NCBI RefSeq assembly: GCF_001553265.1
Contig: NZ_KQ960645.1
Span: 27,866 to 91,865 of the forward strand
Origin: Prevotella sp. DNF00663
GTDB taxonomy: Bacteria > Bacteroidota > Bacteroidia > Bacteroidales > Bacteroidaceae
Reading direction: 5' to 3'
Length of the DNA: 64,000 bases
The translations under genes and the position numbers were made by a program. The notes under the pieces are model-generated. The model was given only the letters and a program-made list of their open reading frames with translations, did no database searches and had not been told where the DNA came from. This document shows, piece by piece, positions 17,492-26,896 of the stretch (the first letter of the stretch is position 1; every line of letters starts with the position of its first letter).

Positions 17492-18544
17492 TTATTTAAA
17501 GATTCTCAATTCGTTGATAAAAGCGGAACTGCTATCTGAAAAAGCCGATACCATTCTTACCCATATATGGCGAACTTTCTGTGGACCATAGAATACAATA
17601 TCCCATTTATCATTTGGTCCTTTGGGCATGGCGGGACATGTGGCTACACCTAGTTGTACCATGTCGGCATCAGTCATTTGGAATAAGCCTTTGTCAGCAG
17701 TAGAACCGAAAATCTCTATCTCGCGAACAAATAATTCGTTGAGATCACCGAAGAATGAGGAACCGCAAGGGGTCAGTTGCAAGGCCTTGATATCGGTTTC
17801 TTTCTTCAAATCTATTTTTAAATAAGATGTAGATGAATTGCTTACCATATATTGTTGATAGGAATCATCTTTACCATCGCTTAAATTTGGGCCGATATTA
17901 CCGTAGCTAGCGGCATTCACATCATAGGTGTTAACGTCGAGTTGTTCCATACCCTTGGTCGATCCCTTGGGATTTACCCAGAATATTTTCTTGCTTACTT
18001 CCCAGCAATAAGCATTGTATTTCTCACTGAGAGTCACCTCGGTAGGCGCTTCTACAGTGAAGGCTGCCATCATCTTTTTGCCATCTTCTACTCCAATCAG
18101 GCTTTTAGAGGCTGCGTCCAACTTGATATCAAATTCATCTTCCGACTCTAGTTTGCCGGCTTTGATCGTCACAGTGCCTTTTGCTACAGTGAAAGCATCT
18201 TCCTTCAGTGCCTCATGACTCTCGGCATAAGCCTGTGGAATCTTTGCATTATCTTGTTTCAGATTGAAGACCAAGTCTTTGTTGCTAGCTATAGTAAGGT
18301 GTATTTTAAACTTCAGTTCGCAACCATCGGTGTCAAGTTCCGTCGATGTACCCTTTTGCACGAAGATGTTTGCTTGAATATTTTTTGGCACATAAGAGTG
18401 ATTGTCAATATAGGCTACGGGGGTAGATGCGTCTGTCATTGAAGGATAGAGCGTGCTTCCCACTTCCGGATCGCTCTCGCAGGCTGTCAACAATAATACT
18501 GTCGACACAGCCAGAAGAGCGGATTTAAATATATTCTTTTTCAT
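17492..18544 (-). CDS. DUF1735 lipoprotein, probable surface glycan-binding protein
   Basis: 350 aa. The N-terminus is a lipoprotein signal with lipobox LLTAC (Cys about residue 22), followed by acidic residues that favour surface export in Bacteroides. Residues about 40-170 resemble a DUF1735 domain (beta-rich; VTIKAGKLESEDEFDIKLD). The C-terminal part, from about residue 205, resembles a discoidin-like carbohydrate-binding fold (NLSDGKDDSYQQYM; LKIDLKKETDIKALQLTP). It is the last gene of PUL1, 26 bp after the LamG lipoprotein gene. Glycan binding is inferred from domain and context; no catalytic motif was seen. Confidence 0.75.
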   Translation of the reverse strand: MKKNIFKSALLAVSTVLLLTACESDPEVGSTLYPSMTDASTPVAYIDNHSYVPKNIQANIFVQKGTSTELDTDGCELKFKIHLTIASNKDLVFNLKQDNAKIPQAYAESHEALKEDAFTVAKGTVTIKAGKLESEDEFDIKLDAASKSLIGVEDGKKMMAAFTVEAPTEVTLSEKYNAYCWEVSKKIFWVNPKGSTKGMEQLDVNTYDVNAASYGNIGPNLSDGKDDSYQQYMVSNSSTSYLKIDLKKETDIKALQLTPCGSSFFGDLNELFVREIEIFGSTADKGLFQMTDADMVQLGVATCPAMPKGPNDKWDIVFYGPQKVRHIWVRMVSAFSDSSSAFINELRIFK

Positions 18545-18570
18545 TTTAGATTGTCGTTAGAGATTATTGT

Positions 18571-19773
18571 CTACTTTTCTTTACCATCGATACGAACATT
18601 TTTAGTCCATTCTACGTCGCCATCGCTAGAAGCTGATTTGGCTCCCTTGTTCTCATTGCCTTCGCGAGCGTCCTTGAAATCGTTGCCAACACCCTCGTTG
18701 AGCTTGAAGTAAGCATAGAGACCTTCAGCTGTTAAGTCGGTACCATACATGTTATTGGCAATCTGTGGCTGAGAAAGTGCTTTTGACCAAATGCGCAATT
18801 CGCTCACTTTCACATTAGCCTTTAGATACTGGAAGCGTTCGCCGTCGTGGTTACCAAACCACCAGTTATCGGCTTTGATGTGTACAGGTTTGCCGGAAAC
18901 AGCCTCCGATTTGTCAAGAACACCATTGACATAAAGCTTCAGAGAGCTGCCATTGCTTACGATAGCCACATGATACCATTTGCCTGCAGCAAACTGTGTA
19001 TTGCTATTGAGCTGGCCACCCTGTGCCTTAATATTCATTCGATTACCCTCGATAGGCGCATCACCGAAGCGTGAGAAGATTTCTCCGTCTTCACTGCTGT
19101 TACCCCAACCACAAAGTAACTGTTGATTGTTCATTTCGCCAACCTTCTCACCTAAGCGGTCGATGTTCACACAGAATTCCACTGTCCATTGGGTAGAGTT
19201 GAAGTCTTCCTTCATCTTAAACTGGAAAGGAACATGCGCATTGTATGTAGGTACATCCTGACGTACGACCTTATCGAATAATAGTATCATGGATCCTCCG
19301 GAATTAAGCACCGCTTGCTTGCCGTCTTTGCTTACCAGTTTCAGGGGCAAAGCAAACTTCTTAGCCTTGGCTTTCTGCTCTTCTGTGAAAGGATTGACAT
19401 GAATGCCAATGTCGCCCGATAAACTTTCGCCTTCTTTCAGAGTGACTTCCTTTATCGGCATATCATAGCCTGATGCTGGTAAGAGTTCATAATTGGTGAA
19501 ATTATCTTCATTATACTTCTTCAAGGCAGCTTCGTCGAACTCCACGCCAAAATGGGTGTCTCCCTCAGCAGGAGATGAAAGCTGTACATGGAAGGTTACA
19601 GGAGTGCCGTCATCCTCCACGGTAATCTTCTGTGCTATATTCGCATTGGTCTTTGTCTCGGCAAAGAAAGCCTGACGTTCCAACGGAGAATATTCTGCAT
19701 CGTTGCATGCGCTGAAGCCCATCAAGGCTATTCCGGTCAGCGCCATTGCGATAGTACTTTTATATCGTTGCAT
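18571..19773 (-). CDS. DUF1735 + LamG lipoprotein, surface glycan-binding protein
   Basis: 400 aa. Signal peptide with lipobox GFSAC (Cys about residue 23). A DUF1735 domain occupies roughly residues 45-165. A concanavalin A-like LamG/laminin-G-3 domain follows from about residue 175 (WTVEFCVNIDR; GKWYHVAIVSNGSSLKLYVNG; VSELRIWSKALSQPQI is the typical end of this fold). Such proteins sit beside GH18 in Bacteroides N-glycan loci and capture substrate at the cell surface. It lies 26 bp downstream of the GH18 gene in the same operon. Function inferred from domains and synteny. Confidence 0.82.
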   Translation of the reverse strand: MQRYKSTIAMALTGIALMGFSACNDAEYSPLERQAFFAETKTNANIAQKITVEDDGTPVTFHVQLSSPAEGDTHFGVEFDEAALKKYNEDNFTNYELLPASGYDMPIKEVTLKEGESLSGDIGIHVNPFTEEQKAKAKKFALPLKLVSKDGKQAVLNSGGSMILLFDKVVRQDVPTYNAHVPFQFKMKEDFNSTQWTVEFCVNIDRLGEKVGEMNNQQLLCGWGNSSEDGEIFSRFGDAPIEGNRMNIKAQGGQLNSNTQFAAGKWYHVAIVSNGSSLKLYVNGVLDKSEAVSGKPVHIKADNWWFGNHDGERFQYLKANVKVSELRIWSKALSQPQIANNMYGTDLTAEGLYAYFKLNEGVGNDFKDAREGNENKGAKSASSDGDVEWTKNVRIDGKEK

Positions 19774-19799
19774 ATTATGTATTCCTTTTAATCTGTTGT

Positions 19800-21035
19800 T
19801 TATTTTTTGTTGGGGTTTTGTAGCTGGATGGCAGTACGTAGGTTTGGATAGGTATTGATAGTGCCGTCCTTGTCATATTCGTACTCCATATGGAAAGTTC
19901 CGATACCACCTTTAGGACAAACCTTACCGTTGATGGTGGGATTCCACATAGCGTAGGTGATGATACTGCGTGATACCCAACGCTTTTCTGTATCGCTCAA
20001 GGTGTAAGTCCGTCCCCAACGATCTTGACTGGTGGTCTGCCAAGTCATCATAGAGTTTGGTACCAAACCCTCATAATCGTGCTGATGCTCAATACCTTCA
20101 GCCATAATATAGCGGTAGGCAGTGATGTTTTGGCCATCTTCAAAGTTTTCTGTAATGATGATTTTCTTGCATAGTGCCTCAGGAGAAAGCACATCTTTGA
20201 AATGATCATACTGCGCATCGAAGCGAGTTTGGATGTCGTTTACACGGCGATAACCAGAATTTTTGTTGTGATAGGCCTGCAGAATGAAATAGTTAAAATA
20301 CTTTTCCATTTCCGGTTTCTTCAATCCTTCGGGCATACCATCGATAACCAACAGTTTGTCTGTGCCCGACTGGGGACCCAACTCGGTAGCCAATACTTCT
20401 ACAAATTTATGGATGTAGTCCAAATCATGCCACAATTCTTCGTTAGCTTCAAAACCTATTTGTTTGATAAATGGCTCCGCGTCGAGATCAAAACCGTCAT
20501 AATTGTAGGTGCGAATAGTATCGAGAATGGCTTTGGCATACGCCTCTACGGCCTTTAGGTTCTCTTCTTTGTTGTTACCCCAGTGCCAATATTCATGGCG
20601 GTAAATCTTACCGGGATTCTTTTCTGCCCAACCTTCGGGCGCATCAGGTGTCAGCTGGTCTCCAATATCATGCACCTGCCAGCATATAAGCACCTTGGTA
20701 CCCTTGGTTTCTTGTACGTATTTCAAATCGTCTTTTTGTTCCTGTGATAGGTTTTTCCAATTTCCCCACAGTGAAACGAAGTCAAGACTGTCGGGTAAGC
20801 CGCTTAGTGAGGTTTTCAAAGAGGCGTTTCTACCAGCCCAACCACCAAACCATCCCATTGATAAAGGATGGTCGCTCTTTTTGAAGTCGCGCAGTTGTGT
20901 ATAATAAGCTTCCGTCCTAATATTCTTGGTAAGGTCGGTCGGGTTTTGTGTTTCAGTATCGGTCCAGTCGCTACAAGCCGTCAATGAGCATCCGACAGCA
21001 AGAGCGTAAAGAATCGTTTTGAATATATTTTTCAT
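19800..21035 (-). CDS. GH18 lipoprotein, endo-beta-N-acetylglucosaminidase-like
   Basis: 411 aa. Lipobox SLTAC near residue 21. The GH18 catalytic signature DGFDLDAE is at residues 180-187, with the general acid Glu187 and both upstream Asp residues present, so the enzyme should be active. Upstream, FVSLWGNWKNLS and VLICWQVHD fit the beta-3/beta-4 strands of the TIM barrel. In this operon setting (SusC, SusD, DUF1735, LamG) the expected reaction is cleavage of the chitobiose core of N-linked glycans at the cell surface. Chitinase activity is less likely given the lack of chitin-binding modules. It follows the SusD gene by 40 bp. Confidence 0.88.
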   Translation of the reverse strand: MKNIFKTILYALAVGCSLTACSDWTDTETQNPTDLTKNIRTEAYYTQLRDFKKSDHPLSMGWFGGWAGRNASLKTSLSGLPDSLDFVSLWGNWKNLSQEQKDDLKYVQETKGTKVLICWQVHDIGDQLTPDAPEGWAEKNPGKIYRHEYWHWGNNKEENLKAVEAYAKAILDTIRTYNYDGFDLDAEPFIKQIGFEANEELWHDLDYIHKFVEVLATELGPQSGTDKLLVIDGMPEGLKKPEMEKYFNYFILQAYHNKNSGYRRVNDIQTRFDAQYDHFKDVLSPEALCKKIIITENFEDGQNITAYRYIMAEGIEHQHDYEGLVPNSMMTWQTTSQDRWGRTYTLSDTEKRWVSRSIITYAMWNPTINGKVCPKGGIGTFHMEYEYDKDGTINTYPNLRTAIQLQNPNKK

Positions 21036-21075
21036 TTTCTTTTCTATGTTTGGTTAGGAAATTCGGTTACAGTTA

Positions 21076-22653
21076 TCAATAGTTTCTCCACCATTTCTTC
21101 TGCCACCACATTGGTGTTGCATAAGTATCTGGTCCTTGTAACAGTTCTTTAGCCTTGGCCAAGTTTTCTGGATTCTCTGTGATTTCTGTGTCAGAGAATG
21201 GAATTCTGTTTGGCACCTTGATCGTGTAGGAACCTGTATTTTGGTCTACTGGGAACACTTTAGGATAACCTGTACGTCTGATTTCGTTCCATCCTTCTTG
21301 TCCATAAGGGAAGAGAGCAATCCATTTCTGTGTGATGAGGCGCTCCATCTTGCGTTCCATAGATTCATGATCATCCCACATGACAGTGATAGTACTTACT
21401 CTACCCACATTATGACCAAAGCCTCCGTCAGCATCTTCATAGGTAGCTTGCTTATCATAGTTGTTGTTGAGATAATTAGTTGCATCACCGGCTTCCCATT
21501 GTTGGAAAGATATTGTAATGGCTTTTTCGTACAATGTCTTGGCCGAACCGCCCATTCCGTCCCAATTCATTAAAGCTCCTTCGGCACGGCAGAACCACAT
21601 TTCTGCGGCTGTGAGCCAAATACCTTTGGTAGAATTGGTTACATTGGCAGCCGAATAGAGCGGACCTGCCACCGACTTGTTACCAATCTTGGCACCGGCG
21701 CGACAACCGATAATCTCGCGTGAACCAGCCTTACGTTCGCCTACGGGCTTAAAATATTTTGCCAATCGAGGGTCGTTAAAACCGGTCATGTAGCTTTCGA
21801 TGTCGGCACAGGCCCGACTGTCACCCCATTCCACAGAAGTTTTATAAAGTCCATGAGGTGTATATTCAATAGCAAGGTTTTCATCATTCTTCTCTATGAC
21901 ACCGGCTTTGACTGCTTCCACGCCTATCTTCTTAGCCATCTCAGGTTCTATACCGCTGATTCGTATAGCAATACGCAGTTTCAAGGAATTGGCAAATTTC
22001 ATCCATTTGATAAACTTTCCGCCGTACACTTTGTCGAAACTGGCATTGGCGGTAAACGATGCGTTGCTTGTTAAAGGCTTCAGAATAGAGATAGCTTCAT
22101 CCAAATCGGCCACTACTTGTGTGTAGATATCTTTCTGTGAACTATACTCTTTGCCATCTTTGCCGGCTCCGATGGTGAATGGGCCATACTTGTCGGTCAT
22201 GCAAAGGATACCTTGTGAGCGCAGAATAAGAGCCCAAGCATAGTTTACATCTTTCTTTCCGTTGCTCAAACGCTTTACTTCGTTGAAAGCTGAAGTAAAC
22301 TTGGGAGCCACCGTTTTCTGTGGATAGCGCACCCAATTGGCAGGGGCGTTCATCGTTGCAAAGTTGGCGTTATTCCATCCATGATTAACGTATGTCATGT
22401 AACGAGCTAAATAATTGCCTATTAGGTCTTCGTCCATTTGGAAGTCGTTTTCTTGTTCTGGGAAGACAGCATTCTGCATTTGTACAAGGAATGAGCCTAT
22501 GGTATAGTTGTCACGACCCAGTTCCTCTGCAGAAGCATTATTTCCCGGGCGGTTGGCTTCTTCAAAACCTGCCGTACATGAGGAAAGACTGCTCATGGTA
22601 AAAGCAGCTGCCATTCCCATCATGGCTACTCTTGAAATATATTTATTTTTCAT
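21076..22653 (-). CDS. SusD/RagB-like outer membrane lipoprotein (SusD-like 2)
   Basis: 525 aa. Signal peptide with lipobox LSSC (Cys about residue 26). The length and helical repeats fit a SusD-type TPR protein, of the variant (SusD-like_2) whose N-terminus runs straight into NYTIGSFLVQMQNAVFP. WLTAAEMWFCRAEGAL is the conserved TPR region, and the C-terminus ends in Trp-rich MWWQKKWWRNY. It forms the lid of the SusC transporter and binds glycan. It begins 31 bp after the susC stop. Confidence 0.93.
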   Translation of the reverse strand: MKNKYISRVAMMGMAAAFTMSSLSSCTAGFEEANRPGNNASAEELGRDNYTIGSFLVQMQNAVFPEQENDFQMDEDLIGNYLARYMTYVNHGWNNANFATMNAPANWVRYPQKTVAPKFTSAFNEVKRLSNGKKDVNYAWALILRSQGILCMTDKYGPFTIGAGKDGKEYSSQKDIYTQVVADLDEAISILKPLTSNASFTANASFDKVYGGKFIKWMKFANSLKLRIAIRISGIEPEMAKKIGVEAVKAGVIEKNDENLAIEYTPHGLYKTSVEWGDSRACADIESYMTGFNDPRLAKYFKPVGERKAGSREIIGCRAGAKIGNKSVAGPLYSAANVTNSTKGIWLTAAEMWFCRAEGALMNWDGMGGSAKTLYEKAITISFQQWEAGDATNYLNNNYDKQATYEDADGGFGHNVGRVSTITVMWDDHESMERKMERLITQKWIALFPYGQEGWNEIRRTGYPKVFPVDQNTGSYTIKVPNRIPFSDTEITENPENLAKAKELLQGPDTYATPMWWQKKWWRNY

Positions 22654-22684
22654 TGTGATGTTTTAATTTAATTAGGACGGGAAC

Positions 22685-25600
22685 TTAGAATTTCAGGTTT
22701 ACATTGAAACCTAGTGAGCGCAGACTTGGCTGCATGAAGTAGTCAAAGCCTTGATAGTATGTACCGGTTGAGGCAGTTGATTCTGGATCAAACGGGGCTT
22801 TGTTGTAGATCATGAAGAGATTGTGCGCTGTCAGTCCAAGCGTTAGTTGTATATGCTTGAGCCATGTTTTGGGAAGCGTGTAGCTAATGTGGGCTTCTTG
22901 TAGACGAGCATTGGTGGCACTATAAATGTATTCCGACCAAATGGGGTTGTTACCACCTACTACTGCAAAGTAACCTTCGGCTCCCACCTTGCCACTATTG
23001 ACGTTGATGCCTCCGTTATCACGAGCATCAGCCGATGCCTTGGATACTCCATATTGGTCGAGGATGGCTTGTGTCTGGCTCATTACGATACCACCAAAGC
23101 GTGCTGTAACGAGAAAACCGAAGTTCATTCCCTTATAAGAGAATTCGTTAGAGAAACCTACGTTACCTTTGGGGAGCACAGAACCACGATAAACAGGGTT
23201 GCTTAGATTTTCTTGCATCACGTTGCCACTAGCATCCAAAGCAATGTTTCCATCGGCATCGCGCTTGAAATCAGTGCTGGTATAGACATCGCCCATGGTA
23301 CCACCTTTCTTCAAAATGATGTTGATACCATTGAGTCCACCCATGTTGAGCACCTCGTTGGGATCGTCGAGCAGGTTGATAATCTTATTGCGATTCATAC
23401 TGTAGGTCAGATTGGTGTTCCATCCGAAATTACCCCATGTCTTGTTATAGCCGAGCGAAAGCTCCAAACCGCGGTTGCGGACATTACCTGTTTGAATGTA
23501 TTCTTGGTTATAACCACCTCCGGCAGAGATTGAACGAAGAAATGTCTGCTTGCGAGTGTTGCTCTGATAAACCGTCAAATCCATTGTCAAGGCATTGTTG
23601 AAGAAGCGTGCGGTAAGGCCGGCCTCCCACGAATCAGTACGTTCCGGATAGAATGTTTCGGGGAATTTATAGGTCACAGTGCTATATGTTGCAGATGCAG
23701 GATTGTACCCGTATCGCCACAAAGAAGAAATATTAGGCTTGATAGCCGAACCTACGCTGGCCCAAGAAGCACGTACCTTCATGTAATTGATGAAACGAGG
23801 GAGCTTGGCCATTTCTGAAATAACGGCCGACATACCTACTGATGGATAGAAGAATGAACTCTTTGCCGTACCATCGAGGGCAGAATCCCAGTCGTTACGG
23901 CCGGTTAATGTCAAGTAGAGCATGCTCTTCCAACCCAATTCTACGTTGGCAAACAATGAATTGATGTAATGTTTGTTCAAGTTGAATATGGGGCGGTTGT
24001 CATTCGTTACTTGGCTATAATCGATGGCATTAGGTGTAAATAGATTGGAAGGAGCTTTGAGTCCGCCTTGAAAACCGGTCACATCGTACTTCGTACGTGA
24101 GAACGAACCACCGATATTGGCACCTACGCTGAATGTATCCCACGACTTGTTGATATTAGCCATGAGGTCTCCATAGAGACTCTGGTCGTTGATTTTGTCG
24201 TATCCATAGAAACCGTAGTTGGAGTGAGAGAACAGGTTGATGGTAGAGGCATAGCGTTTATCTTCTTGCTTAGTGGCCGCATCGTCCCAACGCAGACGAC
24301 CGGTTACGTCTAGCCACTTGGTGATTTGGTATTTCAAAGAGCCGTTGACCATGTAGCGTCCCTTCTTATTGGTGCGTACCATACGGTTGGCTATCCAGTA
24401 AGGGTTTTGCATACTCAGAGCATCACCAAAGTTCCAGTTCTGCATATAGATAAGGCGTGTAGGATCCCAAATTTCGTATGTGCGGATAGCATCGAAACTC
24501 TCGCCACGTGGGAAGAGGTATGCGGCAGGGATAGGATTGAAATATTCACCTTGTGCAGTGAGGTTCTTGTCGTTTTCAAGGATGTAGTTGAAACCGAAAT
24601 CAAAAGTCAGTTTATCATCCAAAAAATGTGTTGTGTTGCGGAAAGTGAAGTTATAGCGATTGTAGCTATTGTTAGGCATGATACCCTTGGCATTTGTCGT
24701 ACCTACCGAGAGATAAGTCTGATTCTTGTCAGAACCTACGGTCAAAGACACATTGTTCTGTATATTGCTACCTGTACCAAAGAAGTTTTTGGGTTCATAG
24801 TTTCCAAACTGCGACTCAGCTTTGGCTCCCCAAGATGCCACTTCATTCTGCCTGTTGACATAAGAGTTTTGAAATTGAGGCATGATGAATGGGCGGTTGA
24901 ACTGTGAACTGTTGGAAACGCTCACTTGGATACGGCCTTCTTTGCCCTTCTTGGTGGTAATCATGATGACACCTTGGGCTGCTGCCGAACCATAAAGAGC
25001 TGCTGCGGCAGGACCACTGAGCACAGAGATGCTCTCAATGTCTTCTGGATTGATATCGGCGATGCCTTCTGAACCGGGCTGTGAGCCATATCTTCCGTTG
25101 GCTACTTCGCCTTGGCTGGTGTTGGTCATGGGTACTCCGTCTACCACATAGAGTGCTCCGTTACTCTGGGTAATCGATTTAGGACCACGCATCACTACAC
25201 GAGCTGCACCACCGGCACCCGAAGCTGAAGAGTTGATGTTGACACCGGCCACCTTACCGGCCAAAGAATTCATGAAGTTAGCACTCTTTACGGTGTTCAC
25301 ATCCTCACCTCCTACCTTCTGTACATTATAACTCAAGGCTTTCTCAGAGCGTTTGATGCCAAGCGCTGTTACGACAACGTCACTCAACGTATGGGCTTCT
25401 TCGCGCATCACGAGATCCATTTTGTTGCGTCCTTGCAATTCCACTTCTTGGGTTGCATAACCAATATAAGAATAAACCAGTACGGGATTGGCCACATCTG
25501 TGGTGAAGACGTAATGGCCGTCAAGGTCGGTTACGGCTCCAAGCGTAGAACCTTTCACCTGCACGCTGACACCTATCAGTGGCTCGCCATTGGCATCGGT

Positions 25601-25990
25601 GACGGTTCCCTCAATCTTGTGGCTTTCGCTGGTACGCTGTTGAGCTTGTTGTTTCTTTTGCTGTTCGGTAGCTTTACCCTTGGAGAGATAAACTACATCA
25701 TCGACAATCTTATAGGTGATGTCTGTTCCTGCGAAGAGCTTGTTGAGCACATTAGGCAATGGCTCATCCTTGGCGGTAACGGCATTGACCTCTACCTTTG
25801 CCAATACATCGTTGTAGAAGAAACGATACTTGGATTTGGTTTTCAATTGTTTAACTACAGCTTCGAGCTTGGCGCGTGGAGTTACGAAGTTCACTTGTGC
25901 CTTCATGCCTTGCATGGGAACGCAGAGTAGGAAGAGCACCAAGATGGTCTTACATAACGTCAAACCATGTTCATAGTGTTTATTGTCCAT
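22685..25990 (-). CDS. SusC/RagA TonB-dependent outer membrane transporter with STN domain
   Basis: 1101 aa. An N-terminal signal peptide (about residues 12-31) is followed by an STN domain (residues about 33-105; KYRFFYNDVLAKVEVNAV), then a carboxypeptidase-D-like domain (IEGTVTDANGEPLIGVSVQV), the plug (LSDVVVTALGIKRSEKALSY; the family AALYGSAAAQGVIMITTKKG near residue 330), and a beta-barrel ending in phenylalanine (FNVNLKF). The STN domain is the part that contacts FecR-type anti-sigma factors, and exactly such a pair is encoded divergently 280 bp away. It imports oligosaccharide, probably N-glycan released by the GH18 enzyme. Confidence 0.95.
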   Translation of the reverse strand: MDNKHYEHGLTLCKTILVLFLLCVPMQGMKAQVNFVTPRAKLEAVVKQLKTKSKYRFFYNDVLAKVEVNAVTAKDEPLPNVLNKLFAGTDITYKIVDDVVYLSKGKATEQQKKQQAQQRTSESHKIEGTVTDANGEPLIGVSVQVKGSTLGAVTDLDGHYVFTTDVANPVLVYSYIGYATQEVELQGRNKMDLVMREEAHTLSDVVVTALGIKRSEKALSYNVQKVGGEDVNTVKSANFMNSLAGKVAGVNINSSASGAGGAARVVMRGPKSITQSNGALYVVDGVPMTNTSQGEVANGRYGSQPGSEGIADINPEDIESISVLSGPAAAALYGSAAAQGVIMITTKKGKEGRIQVSVSNSSQFNRPFIMPQFQNSYVNRQNEVASWGAKAESQFGNYEPKNFFGTGSNIQNNVSLTVGSDKNQTYLSVGTTNAKGIMPNNSYNRYNFTFRNTTHFLDDKLTFDFGFNYILENDKNLTAQGEYFNPIPAAYLFPRGESFDAIRTYEIWDPTRLIYMQNWNFGDALSMQNPYWIANRMVRTNKKGRYMVNGSLKYQITKWLDVTGRLRWDDAATKQEDKRYASTINLFSHSNYGFYGYDKINDQSLYGDLMANINKSWDTFSVGANIGGSFSRTKYDVTGFQGGLKAPSNLFTPNAIDYSQVTNDNRPIFNLNKHYINSLFANVELGWKSMLYLTLTGRNDWDSALDGTAKSSFFYPSVGMSAVISEMAKLPRFINYMKVRASWASVGSAIKPNISSLWRYGYNPASATYSTVTYKFPETFYPERTDSWEAGLTARFFNNALTMDLTVYQSNTRKQTFLRSISAGGGYNQEYIQTGNVRNRGLELSLGYNKTWGNFGWNTNLTYSMNRNKIINLLDDPNEVLNMGGLNGINIILKKGGTMGDVYTSTDFKRDADGNIALDASGNVMQENLSNPVYRGSVLPKGNVGFSNEFSYKGMNFGFLVTARFGGIVMSQTQAILDQYGVSKASADARDNGGINVNSGKVGAEGYFAVVGGNNPIWSEYIYSATNARLQEAHISYTLPKTWLKHIQLTLGLTAHNLFMIYNKAPFDPESTASTGTYYQGFDYFMQPSLRSLGFNVNLKF

Positions 25991-26268
25991 AGCTGGAAAT
26001 GAATTTATTGTTTTAAGTTATTAAAAAATGGTTTAAGTTGCGGAACCCCGCAATATATGATAGCTTTTATAATGATAACAATCCTTTGCAGAGAATTGCG
26101 TATCCTAAAACTATTTTTTTTATTATTTTTCTAATTAGTCTGCCAAATAGTAGTTCTGTTAGGTCTTTTAGCTGTGAGTTAAAATAATTAAAAAGCGCAA
26201 GGTAGTGTTGCTTTCTCGCGTGAAATACGTAATTTTACATGACTAATATCTAAAGAAGCGCGTGATAG

Positions 26269-26799
26269 ATGAATATTACAGAAGATGATTTTAGGCTGAT
26301 TTTCAGGGAGTTATATTCGCCCTTGGCCTATTATGCATCGCATTTGGTGGACGAGGATGAGGTGAAAGATCTTGTCCAAGAGGCCTTTGTGGAACTCTGG
26401 AAATATCGAGAAAGTATGACCGACCGTGAGCACATGAAGGCTTTTCTCTACCGAGCAGTGTATAGTAGGGCTATCAATATAATGAAACATAAGGCTGTGG
26501 TGAAAGATTATCAAGATGCCCGTACACAGATAGAGGCAAGTCGTATGGACTTCTTTCATCCGGAACACAATGATGTCATACGCTATATGGAGAGTCGGGA
26601 ACTCCACCAACAGATTCATACGGCTATTGATGAACTACCCGACAAGAGGCGACAGGCATTCGTGATGAGCTATGTTCACGGTATGAAAAATAAAGAGATT
26701 GCCGATGTGATGGAAGTTTCCGTTCGTACAGTCGATGTACATGTCTATAAAGCACTGTGCTATCTGCGCGATCGGCTGGCTTTTCTCAAGAAGAAATAA
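26269..26799 (+). CDS. ECF sigma-70 factor of PUL1
   Basis: 176 aa. Region 2 is at residues about 10-75 (LYSPLAYYASHLVDEDEVKDL, with the DLVQEAFVELW motif). Region 4 is at about 120-170 (DELPDKRRQAFVMSYVHGMK, then the helix-turn-helix KEIADVMEVSVRTVDVHVYK). It is divergent from SusC and precedes a FecR anti-sigma gene by 97 bp. In this set-up, glycan sensed by SusC's STN domain frees the sigma factor to transcribe the PUL. A near-consensus TAATTTTA at 26230-26237 could be its -7 element. Confidence 0.94.
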   Translation: MNITEDDFRLIFRELYSPLAYYASHLVDEDEVKDLVQEAFVELWKYRESMTDREHMKAFLYRAVYSRAINIMKHKAVVKDYQDARTQIEASRMDFFHPEHNDVIRYMESRELHQQIHTAIDELPDKRRQAFVMSYVHGMKNKEIADVMEVSVRTVDVHVYKALCYLRDRLAFLKKK

Positions 26800-26896
26800 C
26801 ATTTTTTTGCTTTTTCGCAATACGCTATTTTTTCTTTAAAGGTGTTTCTATATATAAAAGGTAAATAAGAAATTAAAATCAGGATATTACGACAGC